This document shows positions 14,594 to 20,777 of a stretch of 21,484 nucleotides of DNA, one piece after another. The DNA is from Urinicoccus sp. (GTDB lineage: Bacteria > Bacillota > Clostridia > Tissierellales > Peptoniphilaceae): assembly GCA_029983435.1 (NCBI GenBank), contig JASBZN010000004.1, positions 1 to 21,484 of the forward strand, in the 5' to 3' direction. The notes below the pieces were generated by a model, which was not told the origin of the DNA, did no database searches, and worked only from the letters and a program-made list of their open reading frames with translations. The position numbers were made by a program, and so were the translations under genes. Position 1 is the first letter of the stretch. Each line of letters begins with the position of its first letter.

Positions 14594-15816
14594 CCTTGGT
14601 CCCTCCTCCAGCGTTTCCAGTCCTCTTTTAAAAAGTCTCCCTTCAACACACTTCCCTCTGCATCATAAGTTACATCTGCCTGGGGATATTTCTTTAAAGC
14701 CTGGGACAAGAGGTCTTGATCTTGAAAAGAAAAGCGAATTTCCTCATGAACCCACTGGTCTCCCAAGACCTTTAAAATCTCCTTTTCCAACTTTTCTACT
14801 GGATCATAGTAGGCTGAATAATAAAGAGGGTGGTCTGGCCTTGGTAAAATCACCTGGGGTCGTATAGAGGGATGATCCACCTTGTTAAAAACCGTCAGCC
14901 TGGGAATATCCAAAAGATCCAAGGTTTTTAAAATCTTCAAGGTCTCTTTATAATCCCTTTGCAAGTTTTCCGATTGCCCATCTAAAACATGAATTAAGGC
15001 ACTACTATTTTTCAACTCATCCAAAGTCGATTGGAAAGCTTTCATTAAACTATCTGGCAAATGACTTACAAAACCTACTGTATCTGCTAAAATAACTGGT
15101 CGCTTGTCTAAGAGGTTTACAGACCGCAAGCTAGTATCTAGGGTGGCAAAAACCATGTCCTTAACAAATACTTGCTTGTCCGATTCCTCTCCCAGAAGAC
15201 GATTCATGATGGTGGATTTCCCAGCATTGGTATATCCTACAAAACTGATAACTGGCAAGTGGCTTTTTTCCCTTTGCTTCAACTGCTGCTTCCTCTGCTT
15301 ATTAATCTTTTTCAGCCTTTCCTCCATTTGGTGAATTTGGCTGTCAATCTTCCGTCGGTCTAATTCCAGTTTCTGCTCCCCAGGGCCTCTCGTGCCAATA
15401 CCTCCAGCCGCCTTGGAAAGAGAATAAGACCCGATCAAACGGCTTTTCCCATATTGAAGCTGGGCTAGGGCCACTTGTAACTTAGCATGCTTGGTCTTGG
15501 CCCGGCTGGCAAAGATATCCAAAATCAAGTGGGTCCTGTCCATGACCTGGATTTCCAATTCCCTTTCCAAGTTTCGCAACTGAAAACCCTTGAGGTCATC
15601 ATTTACAATCACCAGGTCTGCTTCCAGCTTGTGAATCAAGTCCTTTAGCTCTTCTAGCTTCCCCTTGCCAATGTAATAGGGGCCTGCTTCCTTTATATTT
15701 TGTTCTAACTCCGCCAAAATAAGGCCATGGTCTGCCTCAATTAACGCTCGGGTTTCTTCACTGCTGGTAGGACTTAAACTTGTCGTTACTAAAATGACAC
15801 CCTCTTGTTGATCCAT
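14590..15816 (-). CDS. hflX: GTPase HflX
   Basis: Ribosome-binding GTPase that, in studied bacteria, splits stalled or stress-damaged ribosomes. From the ATG at 15816 the product has 408 residues: HflX N-terminal domain with PYYIGKGKLEEL, RTHLILDIFASRAKT, then GIGTRGPGEQKLELDRR, a coiled-coil linker, and the G domain with G1 GYTNAGKS (194-201), G3 DTVGF (245-249) and G4 NKVD (311-314). An in-frame ORF extends to 15948, but a good promoter lies at 15836-15864, inside that extension, and AAAGGAGG is six bases before 15816, so the shorter start is right. First gene of its operon. Confidence 0.97.
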   Translation of the reverse strand: MDQQEGVILVTTSLSPTSSEETRALIEADHGLILAELEQNIKEAGPYYIGKGKLEELKDLIHKLEADLVIVNDDLKGFQLRNLERELEIQVMDRTHLILDIFASRAKTKHAKLQVALAQLQYGKSRLIGSYSLSKAAGGIGTRGPGEQKLELDRRKIDSQIHQMEERLKKINKQRKQQLKQREKSHLPVISFVGYTNAGKSTIMNRLLGEESDKQVFVKDMVFATLDTSLRSVNLLDKRPVILADTVGFVSHLPDSLMKAFQSTLDELKNSSALIHVLDGQSENLQRDYKETLKILKTLDLLDIPRLTVFNKVDHPSIRPQVILPRPDHPLYYSAYYDPVEKLEKEILKVLGDQWVHEEIRFSFQDQDLLSQALKKYPQADVTYDAEGSVLKGDFLKEDWKRWRRDQG

Positions 15817-15835
15817 TGCCATCCTCCTTTTCTCC

Positions 15836-15864
15836 ATTATACTAAAGAATTTTTCCCCGTACAA
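15836..15864 (-). promoter_or_regulatory. Sigma-A promoter of hflX-yigZ-nadE
   Basis: Minus strand TTGTAC (15864-15859), 17-base spacer, perfect TATAAT (15841-15836). The predicted start is only some 13 bases before the ATG, giving a very short leader that begins around the ribosome binding site. Confidence 0.8.
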
Positions 15865-15914
15865 TCTTCTTTCCTCTTCTTTTGTCCTTGTATAAATTCT
15901 CCTCTTATCCTCTG

Positions 15915-15942
15915 TTTTTATTAATATTGTATATGCTATAAT
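15915..15942 (+). promoter_or_regulatory. Sigma-A promoter of the class A PBP
   Basis: Perfect TATAAT at 15937-15942, with the extended -10 dinucleotide TG at 15934-15935 and a weak -35 TTTTTA at 15915-15920 (16-base spacer). It is divergent from, and about 50 bases away from, the hflX promoter. The predicted start is around 15949, directly before AAAGGAG, so the leader is short. Confidence 0.7.
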
Positions 15943-15957
15943 GGACAAAAGGAGCGA

Positions 15958-18756
15958 ATGATGAATAATAACATGTCACAAGAGGCAGGAAAAAGTAAGA
16001 AACCTTCACTTATCTTGCTTATCCTAGCCTTTGCCCTGGTTCTTTTCCTAGGCCTGGTGGCCAGTGTCCTAGTGGGAATTTTATTTTCCCTACCAGAAAC
16101 AGACCTGAGCAACTTATCTTCTACTTATTATCAAACATCCAATATCTACGATGAGTCAGGCAACTTATTGGAAAATATTGAATCCGAAGAATTTCGGACC
16201 ATTATTCCCTTAAAAGACATGCCAAAAAACCTGCAAGATGCCTTTATCTCCATTGAGGACAAGCGATTTTACCAACATCGGGGTCTAGACCCCCGGGGGA
16301 TTGCCTCTAGCCTTCGAGATAACATCCGCGCTGGATCTGCAGTTCGTGGTGGGTCTACCATTACCCAGCAACTAGCCAGGAATGTTTTTTTGACCCAGGA
16401 AAAATCTCTGGACCGAAAAATTAAGGAGGCCTACCTCTCTCTTAAGTTGGAATCCCAACTTAGTAAAGACCAAATCCTAGAAGCCTACCTCAATCGAATC
16501 AACCTAGGCCAGGGAGCCTATGGCGTCCAAGGAGCAAGCCAAACCTATTTTTCTAAAAACGCCCAAGACCTGACTCTAGCCCAAGCAGCCCTTCTAGCTG
16601 GCATCGTGAAAAGCCCCCGAGACTATTCCCCTATCCTCCGGGTCCCTGTTAGCCAGGAAGTGGACCGGCCCATCCTGGGTCAACAGGAAATTGCAGGACA
16701 AGACTACAACCTCTACATAAATCCCAAAAGCCTAGACCGGCAAAAAATCGTCTTGGCTGAACTCTACCGGCAAGGAAAAATTTCTAAAAAAGACTATGAA
16801 GATGCTCTAAAAGAAGATGTGTTAGCCAGCCTTCTTCCCTTGGAAAAGAAACACCACAACATGAGTTCCTATGCCATGGACCTCATTAAGGCCCAAGCCA
16901 GTGAAATTTTAGCCAATACCTACCACATCTCCCTGGAAGAAGCAGAACACAAACTTTTTACTGGCGGCTACGAAATTGAAACCAGCCTGGATTTAAAGCT
17001 CCAGGGAAAAATGGAACGTTTTTATAAAAACTTCCTAGAAAATTATTTACTGCAAGCTTCCTACCGCAAGGGAGCCCGGCTCTTAAACTTTACCACCAAC
17101 GACCAAGGTCACGTCCTGGACCAAGAGGGAAAGATTTTATACCTGGCCAAGGAAAACCTACTAGACTCTTCTGGCCAATTTTACCTTACTCACGACAAGT
17201 GCCTTCAAGACCAAGACAGTCTCTCCCTTCCTGCCGAATACTTTAATATCCAGGGAAACCGGGTCTATTTTAAACCCTTTTATTCCCTAGAAAACCACGT
17301 CCTAACAAGTTATGACTACGGTCAATGGCAAGTGGACCAAGACTTTAAAGTCCTTGGCGACCGCTTGATTCTGTCTAAAAAATTCTTAACAGATCATCCA
17401 GATTTTATGGTGGAAGGAGAAGAAGGCTACCACTTCAGCTCCAACTACTACAGCCCCGGTCCAGCTACCATCCAACCCCAAGTTTCCAATATTGTCATTG
17501 ATAATTCCACTGGCTACATCCGGTCCATTATCGGTGGCTTGGATGTGGAATCCAAGGGAGCCAAATTGCTCAATCGGGCGACGATGAGCCCTCGAATCCC
17601 AGGTACTGTCATTATCCCCTTTAATGCCTATCTAACGGCCTTGGAAAATGGAAAGAAACCTGCTAGCATCTACGATGACGCCTTGGAAGAAAACAACGGA
17701 AACTTTTGGCCCGAAAATCCTTCAGGAAGATACTACGGCCTAGAAACGCTACGAAAAAATTTAGAACATAACTCCTACACTGTTCCAGTAAAAATGGTCA
17801 AGGACTTAGGTTTTGATAAGGTCTTAGAGACACTAGCTAAGTTGGGAATTTACCAAAAAAATCATCCTGAAAAAGACACCTTTATCCAAGCTCACGAAGC
17901 CGCCTTAAACGACATGACCTTAGACTCCCTAGCCCTTGGAAATATGCGACAAGGCGCCACTTGCTATCAGCTTTCTACTGGCTACTATGCCTTGGCCAAT
18001 GGCGGGACTTATAAGAAACCTACCATTATTAAGACCATTAAGGACCAAAGTGGAAGAATCATCTACCAAAGTAAAAACCGAAAAATCCACCAACTTTGCT
18101 CTAAAGAAACTGCAGCTGTTCTTACAGACTTTCTTCGCACCAACGCCATTCGGGGCCAGGCTTCTGGCGTTACCGCCTCGGACAACGCCTTAGCTGCCAT
18201 CTATGGAGAAAATAAATTTCAATCAGACCAATGGCTCTTTGGCTATACGCCCCACTACACCATTGGAACTTGGATGGGGTGTGATTTGCCAAAAGTCAGC
18301 TTAAATTCCAACAAAGAAGTCATCTTTGACCTCTGGAGCCAAGTGGCTTCCATTTCCCACAGGCCCTTAGATCCCATTGAAAAATTCCCCCTTCCTAAAG
18401 ATCTTCAAATGGTAAATATTTGTGAAAAGAGCGGCCTCTTGGCCTCTTCCAAAACAGAAAAAGCTAGAGCCAACTACGATGAACTCTTTAAAGTTGGAGA
18501 GGAACCCACGACCTATGACACCAAGCACAAAACCTATAAGGTCTGTCGTCTCAGTGGAAAAAGAATTACAAAATTCTGTCCATATGATACAATTATACTA
18601 AAGAGTTTCTACCAAAGAGAAAACCCCTACCTGGACAAAGAACTTCCACCCATCCTGCCTCTGGATATGGAAAATATTGACGACGACTACTGCCCCATCC
18701 ATACTCGAGAATGGTTTGAAGACCACCAGGAAGACGAAGACCAAGACAGGGATTAA
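15958..18756 (+). CDS. Class A penicillin-binding protein, GT51 intact, transpeptidase motifs degenerate
   Basis: Membrane-anchored peptidoglycan synthase. The 932-residue product has a cytoplasmic start, one membrane segment (17-43) and a GT51 glycosyltransferase domain with all five motifs: E100 in IEDKRFYQHRGLD, GGSTITQQLARN (131-142), RKIKEAYLSLKLE (153-165, second Glu E157), KDQILEAYLNRINLG (170-184) and ALLAGIVKSP. A PBP1A-like region follows (GGYEIETSLDLKLQ, 336-349), then about 150 residues of insertion, then a transpeptidase-like domain (508-775). There the SxxK site aligns with T550-V-I-I (IPGTVIIPF), SxN with N605-S-Y, and KTG with I748-Y-G; the GYTPHYTIGTWMG after it is conserved. 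The Cys-containing tail resembles clostridial PBP1. So it probably polymerises glycan but cannot cross-link or bind beta-lactams covalently. AAAGGAG precedes tandem ATGs; 15961 is also possible. Confidence 0.92.
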   Translation: MMNNNMSQEAGKSKKPSLILLILAFALVLFLGLVASVLVGILFSLPETDLSNLSSTYYQTSNIYDESGNLLENIESEEFRTIIPLKDMPKNLQDAFISIEDKRFYQHRGLDPRGIASSLRDNIRAGSAVRGGSTITQQLARNVFLTQEKSLDRKIKEAYLSLKLESQLSKDQILEAYLNRINLGQGAYGVQGASQTYFSKNAQDLTLAQAALLAGIVKSPRDYSPILRVPVSQEVDRPILGQQEIAGQDYNLYINPKSLDRQKIVLAELYRQGKISKKDYEDALKEDVLASLLPLEKKHHNMSSYAMDLIKAQASEILANTYHISLEEAEHKLFTGGYEIETSLDLKLQGKMERFYKNFLENYLLQASYRKGARLLNFTTNDQGHVLDQEGKILYLAKENLLDSSGQFYLTHDKCLQDQDSLSLPAEYFNIQGNRVYFKPFYSLENHVLTSYDYGQWQVDQDFKVLGDRLILSKKFLTDHPDFMVEGEEGYHFSSNYYSPGPATIQPQVSNIVIDNSTGYIRSIIGGLDVESKGAKLLNRATMSPRIPGTVIIPFNAYLTALENGKKPASIYDDALEENNGNFWPENPSGRYYGLETLRKNLEHNSYTVPVKMVKDLGFDKVLETLAKLGIYQKNHPEKDTFIQAHEAALNDMTLDSLALGNMRQGATCYQLSTGYYALANGGTYKKPTIIKTIKDQSGRIIYQSKNRKIHQLCSKETAAVLTDFLRTNAIRGQASGVTASDNALAAIYGENKFQSDQWLFGYTPHYTIGTWMGCDLPKVSLNSNKEVIFDLWSQVASISHRPLDPIEKFPLPKDLQMVNICEKSGLLASSKTEKARANYDELFKVGEEPTTYDTKHKTYKVCRLSGKRITKFCPYDTIILKSFYQRENPYLDKELPPILPLDMENIDDDYCPIHTREWFEDHQEDEDQDRD

Positions 18757-18783
18757 ATTCCCAAGGAAGCGAAGGAGGCTACC

Positions 18784-18936
18784 ATGAAAGTAGGAAAAAA
18801 GATTCGAAAACTAAAAAGAGACATTGCCCTGGCAAAATTCACCCATAAATCTTTTCGCTTGTATACAGCCTATCGAGGTTGTAGAAAATTAAAAAAGGGC
18901 TTGGATAACTTTTTAACTCCCAAGTATAAGCGGTAA
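18784..18936 (+). CDS. Small, highly basic protein (50 aa), unknown function
   Basis: Not recognised. The ORF begins MKVGKKIRKLKRDIALAKF and ends LTPKYKR. It has about 17 Lys/Arg in 50 residues and three acidic residues at most, one Cys, and no membrane segment. A near-ideal GAAGGAGG lies five bases before the ATG, 27 bases behind the PBP stop, and a perfect terminator follows 14 bases after the stop. The strong ribosome site and tight framing by terminator make it a credible gene despite its length. Being in one transcript with the class A PBP suggests an envelope or nucleic-acid-binding role, but nothing in the sequence decides. It might also be an accidental ORF. Confidence 0.65.
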   Translation: MKVGKKIRKLKRDIALAKFTHKSFRLYTAYRGCRKLKKGLDNFLTPKYKR

Positions 18937-18950
18937 ATAGACCAAAATTT

Positions 18951-18977
18951 AACCCCTGGTTGGACCAGGGGTTTTTT
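18951..18977 (+). terminator. Strong intrinsic terminator after PBP/small protein
   Basis: Perfect ten-pair stem AACCCCTGGT (18951-18960) with ACCAGGGGTT (18964-18973), three-base loop, followed by further T to 18977. It sits between convergent genes; the minus-strand side has only a weak T-tract (AAATTTT), so it would serve folD less well. Confidence 0.95.
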
Positions 18978-19020
18978 AATGCAAAAAATTTTAAGGTTTT
19001 TTTATAAAAGAAGTCCAACT

Positions 19021-19827
19021 TTACTTTAGGCAACTCTCCAACAAAAGAGTGTTGGTTAAAGCGCCCCCTCCGCCTGGAACTGGTGTCACAACTTGAGAGG
19101 GTTTAAAACTTTTGTAGTCCACATCCCCCACTAATTTTCCATCTTTCATGTCCAGGCCGATGTCAATAACCAAGGCATCCTCTTTTACATCTTCAGAACA
19201 AATGCTATGGGCCCGTCCCATGGCTGTAAAGATAATATCCGCCCTCTTTAGCTGGGCCTTTAAGTCTTTAGTTTTGGAATGACAAACCGTTACTGTAGCA
19301 TTTTCCTTTAAAAGTAAATGAATTAAGGGCTTGCCTACTACGGTAGTTCGGTTAATAATTACCACATCTTTTCCCGTCAAGTCTTTTACATAGGACTTGC
19401 AAAGTGTTAAGGCCGCTCGTGGGGTAGCTGGAATGTGATAAGGATTCTTGCCAGAATAAAGAGCTCCTCGGTTATAAAGGGTGACGCCATCCAGGTCTTT
19501 TTTGGGGTCCATGGCATCTTTTAAGTCTTCTTCTACTTCCTTAAAAATAGGTTCCAGTAAGAGAATTCCCCCTACTTCATCACTTTCATTTTCCGCCTTA
19601 AAATCTGCAAAAATTTTAGGCGTCATTTCCTCATAATAATAGGTCCGCACATCGATTCCTAAGTTCTTTCCCGTTTTTAAAAGTCCCTTTTCATAAGATG
19701 CAGCCCCAGAATCCTTGCCAAAGCGAAAAACACAAAGGCGTTTTTTCCCATTGTAAGTCCCATTTTCTATTTTTTCTTGTATCTCCTGGACCAGTTTCTC
19801 TTTTATTTTATCGCTTCTCAGTTCCAT
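19021..19827 (-). CDS. folD: Divergent FolD-family methylenetetrahydrofolate dehydrogenase/cyclohydrolase
   Basis: Family enzymes interconvert methylene-, methenyl- and 10-formyl-tetrahydrofolate in one-carbon metabolism. The 268-residue product, slightly short of the usual 280, keeps the FolD plan: N-terminal catalytic domain with ASYEKGLLKTGKNLGI (43-58), DPKKDLDGV (107-115, D113), and a Rossmann domain with INRTTVVGKPLIHLLL (158-173), VCHSKT, VIDIGLD and PVPGGGGALT (249-258). Deviations: the YxxxK lysine position is L49 (the nearest Lys is K51); the QLPLP loop reads LLEPIF; GRS is NRT; GGVGPMT is GGGGALT. A variant clostridial subfamily with YERGxxK seems to exist, so it may still be active. 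AGGAGG precedes the ATG; it is transcribed alone. Confidence 0.88.
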   Translation of the reverse strand: MELRSDKIKEKLVQEIQEKIENGTYNGKKRLCVFRFGKDSGAASYEKGLLKTGKNLGIDVRTYYYEEMTPKIFADFKAENESDEVGGILLLEPIFKEVEEDLKDAMDPKKDLDGVTLYNRGALYSGKNPYHIPATPRAALTLCKSYVKDLTGKDVVIINRTTVVGKPLIHLLLKENATVTVCHSKTKDLKAQLKRADIIFTAMGRAHSICSEDVKEDALVIDIGLDMKDGKLVGDVDYKSFKPSQVVTPVPGGGGALTNTLLLESCLK

Positions 19828-19853
19828 AAAAACCTCCTATCAATCTATTAAGT

Positions 19854-19881
19854 ATTATACATGGTTTTTAGAAAATAGCAA
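19854..19881 (-). promoter_or_regulatory. Sigma-A promoter of folD
   Basis: Minus strand TTGCTA (19881-19876), 16-base spacer, perfect TATAAT (19859-19854). The distance to the folD ATG is 26 bases, giving a short leader. Confidence 0.75.
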
Positions 19882-19924
19882 TTTTAAGAGACTTGGCTTT
19901 GTCTTAAACTGGTAATTTTGCCAT

Positions 19925-19974
19925 CAAAAAAGAAAGAAGAGACTTAGATTTTCAGCCCTCTTCCTTCTTTTTTG
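19925..19974. terminator. Bidirectional intrinsic terminator
   Basis: Stem of 17 positions with a single mismatch: CAAAAAAGAAAGAAGAG (19925-19941) against CTCTTCCTTCTTTTTTG (19958-19974), 16-base loop, with T-rich ends on both strands. On the minus strand it ends the transcript of the small ORF at 20034-20201. Its loop and flanks resemble 20391-20415. Confidence 0.85.
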
Positions 19975-20033
19975 AAGCCTATTTCTTTTTACCTATTTGC
20001 TAAGATTTTATGAAGTACGTTCTCTTTTCGTTT

Positions 20034-20201
20034 TTAACTCGCGCTTTCTTTCGCAGTGCGGTTTTTTAAGAACGCGAAAAGGGTCGTTACGATCAAGGGA
20101 ACGACTAAATCAAAGACAATGTATATTCCACCTTGAAAAAAATAGTCAAGCGCCAATAATAAAACAACCCCACCTAAGTAATCGATGATCCACTTCTTCA
20201 T
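20034..20201 (-). CDS. Small two-helix membrane protein (55 aa), unknown function
   Basis: Not recognised. From the ATG at 20201 the product begins MKKWIIDYLGG and has two likely membrane segments (about 8-22 and 31-49), ending in a polar tail KNRTAKESAS. GAGGG stands about seven bases upstream. In-frame starts at 20282 and 20258 would make 82 or 74 residues, but the first is only a few bases after the predicted transcription start and neither has a well-placed ribosome site. A strong promoter (20295-20322) and a terminator (19925-19974) frame it as a single-gene transcript. The size and shape would suit a small envelope protein, a holin-like peptide or a type I toxin; none can be shown. Confidence 0.55.
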   Translation of the reverse strand: MKKWIIDYLGGVVLLLALDYFFQGGIYIVFDLVVPLIVTTLFAFLKNRTAKESAS

Positions 20202-20294
20202 AACTTTTCCCTCACCCCTTCTGGGCTTTTTAGCCTCAATAAGATTTACTATTCGCATATTGAGTCGGCTTCCCCCCTCCATATGCTCACCCTC

Positions 20295-20322
20295 ATTCTA
20301 TATGAATAAAATTTTTTGTCAA
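20295..20322 (-). promoter_or_regulatory. Sigma-A promoter of the 55-aa membrane protein
   Basis: Minus strand perfect TTGACA (20322-20317), 16-base spacer, TAGAAT (20300-20295). The predicted start is near 20288, which leaves an unusually long leader of about 85 bases to the ATG at 20201. The leader contains the inverted repeat CTCAATA/TATTGAG. Confidence 0.75.
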
Positions 20323-20378
20323 CTTCTCGTCAATCTTCCTTCCTAAAAGAAAAGAGCAGCTGGCTATGTCTAAATAAA

Positions 20379-20690
20379 TTAATTTAAAAGGAAGAGACTT
20401 GCATTTTCAGCTCTGTCCAGGATTTTTTCTCCTTCTTGGTCCGAGTCACTTAAATCCATAGAGTCTATTTCTTCTATCCAATATTTTTTAAAAGCAGGAT
20501 AAAGAAAGGCTTTAACAAGGGGATCCCTTTTCTCAATTCCTTCCTCCTGAGTAATTTGTTTAATCAATTCTCCATGGAAAAAGACATAAATGGATTGGGA
20601 AAAAATTTCTACAGGGAGGATTCTTCTGTGGCGGTTTGTGGGCTTGACAAGCAAGTCCCTACGGGGGGTTCCTCTTATAAATCTCATCAA
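20379..20690 (-). CDS. Hypothetical ORF (up to 103 aa), possibly a gene remnant
   Basis: Not recognised. The frame can start at TTG/ATG 20690 or 20687 and encodes a soluble, mixed-charge product containing VEIFSQSIYVFFHGELIKQ, KAFLYPAFKKYWIEEI and an acidic DLSDSDQEGEK stretch, ending ENASLFLLN. No Shine-Dalgarno is visible before the first codons, and they follow directly on the terminator of the surface protein, with no promoter in between. Its last 25 bases resemble the loop region of the terminator at 19925-19974. It may be the remains of a longer gene or a non-coding frame; the absence of stops over 100 codons is the only positive sign. Confidence 0.3.
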   Translation of the reverse strand: MMRFIRGTPRRDLLVKPTNRHRRILPVEIFSQSIYVFFHGELIKQITQEEGIEKRDPLVKAFLYPAFKKYWIEEIDSMDLSDSDQEGEKILDRAENASLFLLN

Positions 20691-20698
20691 CTTTTAGC

Positions 20699-20729
20699 AC
20701 AAAAAAGGGCGGGAAATTTCCCGTCCTTT
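20699..20729 (-). terminator. Intrinsic terminator of the surface protein
   Basis: Nearly perfect palindrome AAAGGGCGGGAAA / TTTCCCGTCCTTT (20704-20729, one G-T position). The minus strand then runs into six T (20706-20701). It begins 49 bases after the surface protein stop. Confidence 0.9.
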
Positions 20730-20777
20730 CAGAATGAACAAAAGTTACCTTTTTTAGGCTTTTCCTTCTTAGATTTT

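Noticed and set aside
15817..15948. 44-residue N-terminal extension of HflX
   Set aside because: The extension contains the hflX promoter itself and the preferred Shine-Dalgarno precedes the later ATG.
18839..19033. Minus-strand ORF downstream of folD
   Set aside because: It runs across the strong terminator and the antisense of the 50-codon gene, starts within folD and has no ribosome site.
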